NCBI RefSeq assembly: GCF_029542085.1
Contig: NZ_CP107036.1
Span: 310,001-374,000, forward strand
From: Sphingobacterium sp. ML3W
GTDB lineage: Bacteria; Bacteroidota; Bacteroidia; Sphingobacteriales; Sphingobacteriaceae
Reading direction: 5' to 3'
Length of the DNA stretch: 64,000 bases
Each line of letters opens with the position of its first letter. Within the stretch, counting starts at the first letter, position 1. A program made the translations under genes and the position numbers. Shown here in pieces: positions 55,026 to 63,268 of the stretch. The notes under the pieces are model-generated. The model was not told the origin of the DNA and searched no databases. It worked only from the letters and a program-made list of their open reading frames with translations.

Positions 55026-56441
55026 ATGAATCATTATCTATCACGTCGAAGCTTTGTTAAACAATCTGTTATTGCAGCGGGTGCTGTCATGTTATCGAAT
55101 AGCGTTCTTGGTAAGGTCAATTTAGCATCGCCGAATGAACGGGTTAATTTGGCATGTGTAGGTCTCGGCAATAGAGCTGCGGATATTATAAAAGAACTCT
55201 ATAAAACTGGCCTTTGTAATATTGTCGCACTCTGTGATGTAGACTTGGGAGCTAAACACACCCAGGAAATTTTGAGCATGTTTCCAGATGCACCAAAATT
55301 TAAAGACTTTAGAGTTATGTTTGATAAAATGGGTAGCCAAATCGATGCGGTTAGTGTCGGTACACCAGATTTCTCCCATTTTGCCATAACGATGCTGGCC
55401 CTAGATCTTGGAAAGCATGTTTACGTGGAAAAACCAATGGCAAGGACATTTCTCGAAGTCGAATTAATGACAAATAAAGCGAGGAAGAATCCAAAACTTA
55501 TAACACAGATGGGGAATCAGGGGCACTCTGAAGCGAATTACTTTCAATTCAAGGCCTGGAAGGATGCGGGAATAATTAAAGATATTACGCGCATAGATGC
55601 GCATATGAATATGCCCCGCAGATGGCATGGATGGGATATGAATATGAAAGGATTTCCTGCGGCTGAAATTACGCCAGACACATTAGACTGGGAACTGTGG
55701 CAAATGCAGACTCTGGGGCATAATTATAATAAAGATTTTGTGAACGGACAATGGCGTTGCTGGTATGATTTTGGAATGGGAGCTCTTGGTGATTGGGGAG
55801 CGCACATCTTAGATACTGCACATGAATTTTTGGATCTTGGGTTACCAACAGAAGTAAGTGCTGTAAAGCTTGATGGACATAATTCGTATTTTTTTCCCAT
55901 GTCTTCGACGCTGAAATTTCATTTTCCGAAGCGAAAAAAGATGCCTGCGGTTGATATTAATTGGTATGATGGCTTAGATAATTTGCCACCAATCCCAGAG
56001 GGCTATGGGGTTTCGGGATTGGATCCGAACATTCCAGCACCCAGTACAGGTAAGTTAGAGCCAGCGAAATTAAATCCTGGAAAAATTATCTATGGAAAGG
56101 ATCTGACTTTCAAAGGAGGTTCTCACGCAAGTATTTTGCAGATTATACCTGAAACGAAGGCAAAGGAATTAGAATCCCGTCTTCCAGAGGTTCCGAAATC
56201 ACCATCTAATCATTATGCCAACTTCCTAAAAGCATGTAAAGGAGAAGAGAAAACAAGGTCGGCTTTTGAAATTGCAGGACCTTTAAGTCAAGTGTTCTGT
56301 TTGGGAGTAATTGCACAGCGTCTAAATGCGAAACTGATTTTTGATCCTCAGAAAAAAGAAATCAGTAATGATAGATTTGCGAATGCACTTTTGGCAGGAC
56401 CTCCGCCTGCAAGAGGCTGGGAACAGTATTATAAAATGTAA
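55026..56441 (+). CDS. Gfo/Idh/MocA-family oxidoreductase with Tat signal
   Basis: This 471-residue protein starts with a twin-arginine signal (SRRSFVKQSVIAAGA, Arg7-Arg8), then a Rossmann domain (VNLACVGLGNRAADI, CDVDLGAKHTQEI) with the EKPMARTFLEVE motif and a C-terminal GFO/IDH/MocA domain with WHGWDMNMKGFPAAE. Family members oxidise or reduce sugars with a nicotinamide cofactor bound tightly, which suits a Tat substrate folded before export. It ends the operon with the DUF1080 gene; a terminator follows. Confidence 0.9.
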   Translation: MNHYLSRRSFVKQSVIAAGAVMLSNSVLGKVNLASPNERVNLACVGLGNRAADIIKELYKTGLCNIVALCDVDLGAKHTQEILSMFPDAPKFKDFRVMFDKMGSQIDAVSVGTPDFSHFAITMLALDLGKHVYVEKPMARTFLEVELMTNKARKNPKLITQMGNQGHSEANYFQFKAWKDAGIIKDITRIDAHMNMPRRWHGWDMNMKGFPAAEITPDTLDWELWQMQTLGHNYNKDFVNGQWRCWYDFGMGALGDWGAHILDTAHEFLDLGLPTEVSAVKLDGHNSYFFPMSSTLKFHFPKRKKMPAVDINWYDGLDNLPPIPEGYGVSGLDPNIPAPSTGKLEPAKLNPGKIIYGKDLTFKGGSHASILQIIPETKAKELESRLPEVPKSPSNHYANFLKACKGEEKTRSAFEIAGPLSQVFCLGVIAQRLNAKLIFDPQKKEISNDRFANALLAGPPPARGWEQYYKM

Positions 56442-56466
56442 TCCGAAAGGAATACTTAATCCATAT

Positions 56467-56508
56467 AAAAAGGCGCGGGATATTAATATTTATCCCTCGC
56501 TTTTTTAT
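56467..56508 (+). terminator. Terminator of the DUF1080 operon
   Basis: GCG-C-GGGATA (from about 56473) pairs with TATCCC-T-CGC (56491-56500) with an internal mismatch, preceded by an A-run and followed by TTTTTTATTTTT. Confidence 0.82.
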
Positions 56509-56594
56509 TTTTAAGACTTTTATCCTTGAGCTAGTTGATTCTTTTTATTGTTGCTACTGACCAGCAATGTGTTCATATTCATTATATTAATTGA

Positions 56595-56657
56595 GACAGA
56601 TCAGATGTATTTTGATCTATCTTGATTTAAATATATCGGGTATTGTAGATATTTTTG
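56595..56657 (+). promoter_or_regulatory. Candidate promoter and operator of the GH32 gene
   Basis: TATTTTTG at 56650-56657 fits the -7 element, 84 bases before the ATG. Upstream, GACAGATCA (56595-56603) and TGATCTATC (56613-56621) form an inverted repeat with one mismatch, a possible operator. CTTG at 56621-56624 lies 25 bases before the -7, somewhat far for a -33. Confidence 0.4.
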
Positions 56658-56741
56658 TTAGGAGGCTTTGAGATTGGTTGATGATGGAAGGCAATACCTT
56701 TAAAAGTCTACTATTTCATTTTGATAATAACCATAAAAATT

Positions 56742-58424
56742 ATGAACAGGACTCTTATGCTTCTTATTGGTGTTCTCACATTTGTCTTTCATGCTAATGG
56801 CCAGACTTCTGGAACGCAGACTTTTTATGTTTCACATCGATACTTAAAAATTCCTGTTAAAAATGGAGCTCCCAAACGGAATGTTGAACTTTGGCTCAAC
56901 AATGAAAAAGTAAGATGGTTTGATGTTGAATTAGCGGATAGTGTATACGATTGGATCGCTTATTTGGATATTGAGAAATGGAAGGGGCAATCCCTTAAGC
57001 TGAGCATAACTACTCCTGATGGGAATAGTCACAGATTCAATTCCTTTGAGCAAGCTGATCTACAGGATGATAATGCGGTGTACACTGAAAAGGAACGTGG
57101 GCAAATTCATTTTTCTCCAAAACGTGGGTGGCTGAATGACCCTAACGGGCTCGTTTTCTTCAAAGGACAATATCACCTTTTTTTTCAGCATAATCCTTAT
57201 GGTACTAATTGGGGCAATATGCACTGGGGACATGCTGTATCTAGTGATTTGATCCATTGGAAAGAATTGGGAGAAGCCTTATATCCCGATGAATCGGGAG
57301 TTATGTTTAGTGGCGGGGCAGTGGTAGATACTAAAAATAGCAGTGGATTAGGAAATAATAATTTAATGGTTCCTATGGTCTTATTTTACACTGCAGCTGA
57401 ACAATCTTGGAAGCAAGGACTGGCTTATTCTTTGGATGGAAAGGAATTTAAGAAGTTGCCAAACCATATCTTGGATAAGATTTCAACTGGTAACCGGGAT
57501 CCTAAAGTGATATGGCACGGACCTTCGGCGCGTTGGGTGTTAACTTTATATGTCGAGGAAGAACATGGACAGCATAGCATGCATTTATTTACTTCAAAGG
57601 ATATGAAAACATGGGAGTTTGCGAGTAAAGTTTATGGCGGTAAAGGAATTGACCGGTATCTATTTGAATGTCCCGAATTTTTTGAACTGGCGGTGGATGA
57701 TGATCCGAAACAAAAAAAATGGATTTTAACGGGTGCCAATAGCCAATATGCTATAGGGAGTTTTGATGGCAAAAAGTTCACCCCAGAGGCAGAAAGGTTG
57801 TTTAGTCAATATGGTCGTGATTACTATGCTGCACAGACGTTTAGCAACGAGCCTCTGGGACGTCGTATTGAGATCGGATGGTGGCGAACCCATACCAATC
57901 ACGGTGGTGCCGCTTTTAATCAATCCATGAGTATACCAATGGAATTGAAGTTAAAAACGACAGAAAAAGGTATACGTTTATTTAGGGAACCGGTAGCTGA
58001 ATTACAAAATTTAAGAAAAGATAAGTTGCACATTGGTCAAATCAGCTTAAAGGCCGGCAAGCTAAATCAATTGCAGCATTTTAGCGGCGATGTTGCTGAA
58101 CTCAAATTTATTATAACGCCTAAAAGTGCCAGAAACATACAAATCAATGTGCGTGGGTTAATCATGAATTATAATGTTGCTACTGAAGAAATGGTTGTAG
58201 ACAATGTGCGGGCAATTGTTCCTCTAAGAGATGGAAAATTGATATTGAGATTGTTCGTAGATCGTACTGGCCTTGAGATTTTTGCCCAAAATGGGGAAAT
58301 CTATATGCCAATAAATTACAATTTTGACCACAATAATTTGCAATATGGTATTAGTATCTCAAATGGTCAAGCGGTTTTGGATCAGGCTGATTTATATACA
58401 CTAAAAAGTATTTGGTCTGACTAA
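56742..58424 (+). CDS. Glycoside hydrolase family 32 (levanase/fructosidase-type)
   Basis: From the ATG at 56742 the protein has 560 residues and a signal peptide (MNRTLMLLIGVLTFVFHANG); an upstream in-frame Met at 56721 would precede it with a charged leader. A small N-terminal beta domain (about 26-110) is followed by the GH32 propeller with WLNDPNG (nucleophile Asp133), NRDPK (Asp253) and FECPEFF (acid/base Glu309), then a beta-sandwich domain. It should cleave beta-fructosyl bonds of levan, inulin or sucrose in the periplasm. There is no SusCD pair or fructokinase next to it. Confidence 0.93.
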   Translation: MNRTLMLLIGVLTFVFHANGQTSGTQTFYVSHRYLKIPVKNGAPKRNVELWLNNEKVRWFDVELADSVYDWIAYLDIEKWKGQSLKLSITTPDGNSHRFNSFEQADLQDDNAVYTEKERGQIHFSPKRGWLNDPNGLVFFKGQYHLFFQHNPYGTNWGNMHWGHAVSSDLIHWKELGEALYPDESGVMFSGGAVVDTKNSSGLGNNNLMVPMVLFYTAAEQSWKQGLAYSLDGKEFKKLPNHILDKISTGNRDPKVIWHGPSARWVLTLYVEEEHGQHSMHLFTSKDMKTWEFASKVYGGKGIDRYLFECPEFFELAVDDDPKQKKWILTGANSQYAIGSFDGKKFTPEAERLFSQYGRDYYAAQTFSNEPLGRRIEIGWWRTHTNHGGAAFNQSMSIPMELKLKTTEKGIRLFREPVAELQNLRKDKLHIGQISLKAGKLNQLQHFSGDVAELKFIITPKSARNIQINVRGLIMNYNVATEEMVVDNVRAIVPLRDGKLILRLFVDRTGLEIFAQNGEIYMPINYNFDHNNLQYGISISNGQAVLDQADLYTLKSIWSD

Positions 58425-58464
58425 TAGCAGAGCGAAGAACGGAAAATAAGTACTTAGATAAAAC

Positions 58465-58530
58465 GAAAAAAGGTTTTCAAACGGGGAGAATGAAAACCTT
58501 CAATAACCAATTATAAACCTAAATTATGAT
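58465..58530 (-). ncRNA. Small RNA family, copy 2
   Basis: The minus-strand transcript would start near 58530 and end in the hairpin AAGGTTTTCA / TGAAAACCTT with loop TTCTCCCCGTT (reverse complement of 58480-58490) and the T-run at 58466-58471. The transcribed block is identical to copy 3. It lies between the convergent GH32 gene (plus) and the HxlR gene (minus), downstream of the latter. Confidence 0.78.
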
Positions 58531-58534
58531 ACTG

Positions 58535-58566
58535 CAAATGTAAGTGTATTTTTTACACTATGCAAA
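58535..58566 (-). promoter_or_regulatory. Promoter of small RNA copy 2 with embedded inverted repeat
   Basis: -33 TTTG (58566-58563), 20-base spacer, -7 TACATTTG (58542-58535). The inverted repeat AGTGTA-TTTTT-TACACT lies in the spacer (58543-58559). Same spacing as copy 1, different repeat sequence. Confidence 0.7.
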
Positions 58567-58597
58567 TTTTTTTATATTTTTTTTATACGATAGCGTC

Positions 58598-58966
58598 CTA
58601 CATCGAAAGACCTTTTAATTTTTCTCCCCATTTTCCAAGTTCACGAATGATAGGAGATAGCTCATAGCCAATAGCTGTTAATTCATACGTTACACGTAGA
58701 GGAACCTCAGCATATACCGTGCGTTTGACGACTCCACTTTCCTCTAATTTTCGTAATTGCAAAGTCAACATGCGTTCGGTGATATTAGGAAGGCATTTTC
58801 TGATTTCACTGTATCGGAGGCTTCCGTTGATTAGATAGCAACAAATAGCCAAAGACCATTGGCCACCAATAATATTAGCCGCAAATACCTCAGGGCAATC
58901 ATTCGCTAAAATTTGTTTATTGGCAAAATTGGTTGAACTCTCTTTGATTTTTGTCATCACACACAT
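58598..58966 (-). CDS. HxlR-family winged-helix transcription regulator
   Basis: This 122-residue protein has the HxlR layout: CPEVFAANIIGGQWSLAICC at about 24-43, then LRYSEIRKCLPNITERMLTL and a wing with VPLRVTYELTAIGYELSPII. Met4 (MTKIKES) is an alternative start. It is divergent from the quinone-reductase gene at 59115 and is likely its repressor. The small-RNA copy 2 lies just downstream on the same strand. Confidence 0.88.
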   Translation of the reverse strand: MCVMTKIKESSTNFANKQILANDCPEVFAANIIGGQWSLAICCYLINGSLRYSEIRKCLPNITERMLTLQLRKLEESGVVKRTVYAEVPLRVTYELTAIGYELSPIIRELGKWGEKLKGLSM

Positions 58967-58996
58967 TTTTTATAGTACCGAACATTGGGCTACCTG

Positions 58997-59040
58997 TGAG
59001 CCAAAATAAGGAATATCTCGCTATTTTTGAGTCAAAATAA
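58997..59040. promoter_or_regulatory. Divergent control region with a direct repeat
   Basis: TGAGCCAAAATAA (58997-59009) is repeated as TGAGTCAAAATAA (59028-59040), 31 bases apart, about three helical turns. TATTTTTG at 59022-59029 could be the -7 element for the gene at 59115. The repeats are candidate sites for the HxlR regulator. Confidence 0.45.
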
Positions 59041-59114
59041 TCGAGTTAATAAAACAATTACGGCTATCGAATGCCGTGTTAATTAGCATCCAAACTATTG
59101 AATAATTAGCTATA

Positions 59115-59645
59115 ATGAAAACATTGGTCATTGTAATACATCCAAATATTAAAGAATCACTTATTAATAAGAGGTGGATCGAGGAATTGGAAAAACATCC
59201 GGAGAACTATGAAATCCATCAATTGCATGAAAGATATCCAGATGAAAAAATTGACGTTACTGTGGAACAGCAATTGATTGAAAAGCATGATAAAATCATA
59301 TTTCAATTTCCATTTTATTGGTTTAACTGCCCTCCATTTTTTAAAAAGTGGTTGGATGAGGTATTGACCTATGGCTGGGCATATGGAAAGACTAGTGGTT
59401 ACAAGTTAGCAGGAAAGAAGATCGCTTTGGCCCTTTCTGTTGGGATTGACGAAGTAGAATATAGTGCAAATGGAAAGTATAAATATAGCCTAGATCAATT
59501 GACAAGTCCTTTTGAGATTACATTCAACTATGTTCACGCCAATTATCAACCACTTTTTGCATACTATGGTATCGAAAAACATGCTTCCGAAGAATGGGTT
59601 GAACAGAGTGTACCCCATTATCTCAATTTTTTAGAACAGTTGTAG
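59115..59645 (+). CDS. Flavodoxin-like NAD(P)H oxidoreductase (quinone reductase type)
   Basis: This 176-residue protein has the Flavodoxin_2/KefF-type layout: LVIVIHPNIKESLINKRWIE, IIFQFPFYWFNCPPFFKKWL, DEVLTYGWAYGK and ALSVGIDEVEYSANGKYKYS, then FNYVHANYQPLFAYYGIE. It should transfer electrons from NAD(P)H to quinones or similar compounds via FMN. It is divergent from an HxlR gene and close to an SDR, the usual grouping for quinone/electrophile stress genes in this phylum. Confidence 0.87.
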   Translation: MKTLVIVIHPNIKESLINKRWIEELEKHPENYEIHQLHERYPDEKIDVTVEQQLIEKHDKIIFQFPFYWFNCPPFFKKWLDEVLTYGWAYGKTSGYKLAGKKIALALSVGIDEVEYSANGKYKYSLDQLTSPFEITFNYVHANYQPLFAYYGIEKHASEEWVEQSVPHYLNFLEQL

Positions 59646-59699
59646 ACGATCAATATGAATTGAAATTTTTGCAGGATTTGGTAAGTTAGACTTACTAAA

Positions 59700-59738
59700 C
59701 ATCAAAGGCATCTTTTAAATAGAAAGATGCCTTTGATG
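59700..59738. terminator. Perfect 16-bp hairpin between convergent genes
   Basis: CATCAAAGGCATCTTT (59700-59715) pairs exactly with AAAGATGCCTTTGATG (59723-59738) with a 7-base loop. It lies between the quinone-reductase stop and the SDR stop and can end both transcripts. T-runs are not at the edges. Confidence 0.75.
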
Positions 59739-59746
59739 ATGGTACA

Positions 59747-60403
59747 CTATCGTGTTGTATACCCTCCATTGGCAAAAATGGTTTGTCCGGTAATCCACCA
59801 ACCATCTGTCACAAGGAATTCGACTAGAGGAGCAATATCTTTAATGTCAGTCAGCCCCCCAAGTGCAGAAGCGGATTTATGGTAAGCTACTGCATCCTCG
59901 TTCTCTTGTCCATAAAAAAATGGTGTATCCATTGGACCAGGAGCAACTGCTGTCACCGAAATACCTCGATCGCCAAATTCTTTGGACGCAGCACGCGTAA
60001 AATGTTCAACGGGTGCTTTCAGTCCTTCATATGTAGAATAAAACCCTGTGTATGCCGCAAGTAACGATGTGACAATCGTGCAAACTTTACCATTGTTGTT
60101 CAATTTTTTGCCTGCTTCTTGGATAAAAAAGTAGGCAACTTTGGAATTAATATCACTCATGCTGTCATATTCATCCACTGTTGTATCTACGATCGGTTTT
60201 TTTAATACTTTACCGACGGTATTAATTGCAATATCGATTCCTCCATATTGCAACACCGCCGTATCAAAGAGCTTGCTCATATTTTCGATCTTAGTAAGAT
60301 CCGCTTGAAACAGGATCGCTTCCGCTCCAGCAGCCTTTACTACTGCCAGTGTTTCTTCTGCATCTGCCTTGCTGTGCTCACTGTTATAATGGATCAAATA
60401 CAT
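59747..60403 (-). pseudogene. Short-chain dehydrogenase/reductase lacking its N-terminus
   Basis: From the Met at 60403 the frame gives HYNSEHSKADAEETLAVVKA, IENMSKLFDTAVLQYGGIDI, AINTVGKVLKKPIVDTTVD, then TSLLAAYTGFYSTYEGLKAP with the catalytic Tyr-x3-Lys, VAPGPMDTPFF and a final ITGQTIFANGGYTTR. Absent are about 33 residues with TGxxxGIG, the cofactor-binding loop that starts every normal SDR. The open frame upstream (to 60490) runs straight through the terminator of small-RNA copy 3 and has no SDR resemblance. So the 5' end of this gene has been removed or replaced up to the element. Confidence 0.8.
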
Positions 60404-60445
60404 CAACACAATATATTTCACAAATTTTAGTGTAATGTAAAAACG

Positions 60446-60510
60446 AAAAAAGGTTTTCAAACGGGGAGAATGAAAACCTTCAATAACCAATTATAAACCT
60501 AAATTATGAT
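60446..60510 (-). ncRNA. Small RNA family, copy 3
   Basis: The transcript would start near 60510 on the minus strand and end in the same hairpin (60450-60480) and T-run (60446-60451) as copy 2; the block is identical to copy 2. It sits directly upstream (on the same strand) of the truncated SDR gene, whose upstream frame overlaps it. Confidence 0.78.
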
Positions 60511-60514
60511 AAGA

Positions 60515-60546
60515 CAAAGGTAGTGTGTTTTGTACACACTTGCAAG
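60515..60546 (-). promoter_or_regulatory. Promoter of small RNA copy 3 with embedded inverted repeat
   Basis: -33 CTTG (60546-60543; one base off TTTG), 20-base spacer, -7 TACCTTTG (60522-60515). The inverted repeat AGTGTGT-TTTGT-ACACACT lies at 60522-60540. The repeat arms differ from those of copies 1 and 2 but stay self-complementary. Confidence 0.7.
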
Positions 60547-60738
60547 GGTTTTTAAATAAAATGCTTGTTTTGTATCTTATATTAGTTATCCAGTTATGAT
60601 ATTACTAACTGATGTTTTATTATATTGATTCTAATTGTATTTTCCAGTTATAAGTCTTTGGCCAGTGGATACTCATAAAAGGTCAATATTAGGTCAGAGT
60701 TGATTAATTCATAAGAAGACTGAGCAACTTATTGCATA

Positions 60739-60746
60739 TAGATTTG
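60739..60746 (+). promoter_or_regulatory. Candidate -7 element of the hydroxyproline operon
   Basis: TAGATTTG fits TAnnTTTG and lies 32 bases before the ATG at 60778. TTG strings upstream are not at the standard 20-base distance. Confidence 0.4.
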
Positions 60747-60777
60747 TGTTAAGGAATTTAAAAAAATTTATTAAACT

Positions 60778-61677
60778 ATGGCACAATTGAATTGGGAAGG
60801 AGTTTATCCAGCAATGTTATCTCCATTTGATGAGAATGGAAATTTGGATTTTGACATGTTTGCAAAGAACATTGAAGCACAGGTAGAGGCCGGAGTCCAC
60901 GGATTAATTATTGCAGGGTCATTGGGCGAAGCTAGTGTTTTGAGTAATGAGGAAAAATACGAGTTATTAAAACATGCATTGAAAGTAGTGAATGGACGTG
61001 TTCCTGTTTTGCTCAATATTGCGGAGAATACGACTGCCGATGCCATTAAAGTTGCAACAACCAGTGAAAATTTGGGCGCGGATGGATTGATGTTGTTGCC
61101 TCCTATGCGTTATAAGTCTGATGATAGGGAGACTGTTGCTTATTTTCGCGCTGTTGCGCAGAGCACAACATTACCAATTTTAATCTATAATAATCCTGTT
61201 GATTATGGTACCTATGTGTCTTTGGATATGTTTGAGGAATTGTTGCTGGAACCAAATATTCAGGCCGTGAAAGAGTCAACACGAGATGTAACTAATATTA
61301 CTCGTCTGAAAAACCGCTTTGACGATCGCTTAAAGATCCTAGCGGGAGTGGATACGTTGTGCTTAGAATCTTTAATGTTGGGGGCTGACGGTTTGGTTGC
61401 GGGACTGGTGGATGCCTTTCCAAAGGAGACTGTTACAATGTATCGTCTGGCTCATAAAGGCGAGTATGAGCAAGCGCTAACAATATACCGCTGGTTTATG
61501 CCTTTATTGGAATTGGATATTCACCCCAAGCTCGTTCAATATATCAAATTGGCGGCTACAGCGGAAGGGATTTCAACACCATATACAAGAGCTCCGAGAT
61601 TACCATTGATTGGTGAGGAAGAGCAACGGGTTAAAAAGATCATTGCTGATGCAATAGCAACAAGACCCATATTATAA
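60778..61677 (+). CDS. DHDPS/N-acetylneuraminate-lyase-family enzyme, likely hydroxyproline pathway deaminase
   Basis: This 299-residue TIM barrel has the Schiff-base Lys165 in IQAVKESTRD, Tyr137 in LIYNNPVDYGTY and the GSLGEA phosphate-binding turn. In hydroxyproline breakdown a member of this family deaminates pyrroline-4-hydroxy-2-carboxylate to alpha-ketoglutarate semialdehyde. The next genes, a semialdehyde dehydrogenase and an epimerase, make this role the best reading; family membership itself is certain. It is the first gene of the operon. Confidence 0.88.
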   Translation: MAQLNWEGVYPAMLSPFDENGNLDFDMFAKNIEAQVEAGVHGLIIAGSLGEASVLSNEEKYELLKHALKVVNGRVPVLLNIAENTTADAIKVATTSENLGADGLMLLPPMRYKSDDRETVAYFRAVAQSTTLPILIYNNPVDYGTYVSLDMFEELLLEPNIQAVKESTRDVTNITRLKNRFDDRLKILAGVDTLCLESLMLGADGLVAGLVDAFPKETVTMYRLAHKGEYEQALTIYRWFMPLLELDIHPKLVQYIKLAATAEGISTPYTRAPRLPLIGEEEQRVKKIIADAIATRPIL

Positions 61678-61758
61678 CAGGGCTTCTTCAAGTTATATTC
61701 CGACGGCGAAGACTTGGGAAATTTCTACTGAACATTTAAATTGGCAAAATAGAAAAGA

Positions 61759-63216
61759 ATGATTCAAAACGAAAATGAGATTGATGTTGTAGTAAAGCAG
61801 GCTGAAGCAGGGTTTCAGTTTCTACAACAACGAAATGTGATCGAAAGAGCAAAATTGATGCATACGATTGCTGATGAAATTGAAGCAATTGACAGTATAC
61901 TGATAGAAACTGCTCATTTGGAGACCGCTCTACCTGTTACTAGACTTGAAGGTGAAAAAGTAAGAACAGTGAATCAGTGGCGTATGTATGCAAATGCGGT
62001 TCATACAGGTTTGTATAGTGAGGTTAGAATTGACCAAAGTCCCGATGGAAAGATCGATTTACGTAAATACAATAAAGGATTAGGGCCTGTGGTTGTCTTT
62101 GGAGCGAGCAATTTTCCATTTGCTTTTTCCACTGCTGGTGGAGACACTGCAAGTGCCATTGGAGCTGGATGCTCCGTCATTGTTAAAGCTCATCCCGCAC
62201 ATGTCAAAACATCTCAATTGATGGCCGACGCCATCCATCGGGGAATTTCAAAATACGGCGCTCCTGCTGATATCTTTAGCCATGTTGTGTCCGATTCATT
62301 TGAAATAGGACAGCAATTGGTTAAACACCGGTTGGTAAAAGCGGTGGCTTTTACGGGATCGTTTACTGGGGGGAAGGCCCTGTTTGATTTAGGGCAATCA
62401 AGACCTGATCCCATTCCGGTCTTTGCAGAGATGGGTAGTATAAATCCTGTATTTGTTTTGCCGGACTATTTAAAAGACAATGTCGAAGCATTTTCAAAAC
62501 AATATATTGGATCATTAACATTGGGTGTGGGACAGTTTTGTACCAACCCTGGAGTGTTGATTGGCCTTAAGGGAGAAAAATTGGATACACTCAAAGCTCA
62601 TCTGAAGCGTGAAATACAATCTGTTGCTGCTGGTAAAATGTTACACCAAGGTATATTGGATCATTATAATCAGTTGAGAGGCGAGATGATTGGATGTAAC
62701 GGGGTCAATATATTGGCAGAAGGCACAGATAATGTGCAAGAAGGTTTTGCTCAAGCGATGTTGGTGGAAACAGATGCAGCACAGGTATTGCGCAATCCTG
62801 AACTACTAGAAGAGGTTTTCGGACCATTTGGATTAGTTATCTCTTGTGCCGATCGTCATGAAATGAAGATTTTAATGGAACATTTGGTTGGTCAGATAAC
62901 CTTGACTTTCGCAGCATCTGACGATGATATGTGGAAATACCAGGATTTGTTCACCATTGCACAGAACAAATGCGGAAGACTGTTGTTTCAAGGTATGCCA
63001 ACTGGTGTTGAAGTAAAACACGCTATGCAACACGGTGGGCCATTTCCAGCGACGACCGATTCACGCTTTACCTCTGTAGGACCCGATGCGATCAAACGTT
63101 TTCTCCGTCCAATCAGTTTTCAAAATTGGCCGAATGAGTTTTTGCCGAAAGAATTGCAAGATGGTAATCCGCTGCAAATAGAACGATTGGTAAATCAGCA
63201 TTGGACAAAAGAATAA
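61759..63216 (+). CDS. Aldehyde dehydrogenase, likely alpha-ketoglutarate semialdehyde dehydrogenase
   Basis: This 485-residue protein has GASNFPFAFS (cofactor loop), FTGSFTGGKALFD, Glu224 in VFAEMGSINP and catalytic Cys261 in VGQFCTNPGV, the pattern of the NADP-dependent ketoglutarate-semialdehyde dehydrogenase branch. It should oxidise the semialdehyde made by the upstream enzyme to alpha-ketoglutarate. It follows that gene by 81 bases. A 232-base gap separates it from the epimerase. Confidence 0.9.
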   Translation: MIQNENEIDVVVKQAEAGFQFLQQRNVIERAKLMHTIADEIEAIDSILIETAHLETALPVTRLEGEKVRTVNQWRMYANAVHTGLYSEVRIDQSPDGKIDLRKYNKGLGPVVVFGASNFPFAFSTAGGDTASAIGAGCSVIVKAHPAHVKTSQLMADAIHRGISKYGAPADIFSHVVSDSFEIGQQLVKHRLVKAVAFTGSFTGGKALFDLGQSRPDPIPVFAEMGSINPVFVLPDYLKDNVEAFSKQYIGSLTLGVGQFCTNPGVLIGLKGEKLDTLKAHLKREIQSVAAGKMLHQGILDHYNQLRGEMIGCNGVNILAEGTDNVQEGFAQAMLVETDAAQVLRNPELLEEVFGPFGLVISCADRHEMKILMEHLVGQITLTFAASDDDMWKYQDLFTIAQNKCGRLLFQGMPTGVEVKHAMQHGGPFPATTDSRFTSVGPDAIKRFLRPISFQNWPNEFLPKELQDGNPLQIERLVNQHWTKE

Positions 63217-63268
63217 TAACGCTAAAAAAGATTATAAATCTATCATGATTTATTCAAACCGGATGATT

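Noticed and set aside
55122..55387. Two minus-strand frames opposite the Gfo/Idh gene
   Set aside because: The plus-strand Gfo/Idh frame has the Tat signal and Rossmann motifs here.
60404..60490. N-terminal extension of the SDR gene (MVIEGFHSPRLKTFF)
   Set aside because: It is the translation of the terminator hairpin of small-RNA copy 3, not of an SDR.
52372..60546. The three-copy element as a plus-strand attenuator with a leader peptide of five codons (ATG ATA n CAA n stop)
   Set aside because: The CAA and TA codons are forced by the TAnnTTTG promoter on the other strand, the hairpin has no T-run on the plus strand, and the arm change in copy 1 keeps pairing only in the minus-strand RNA.
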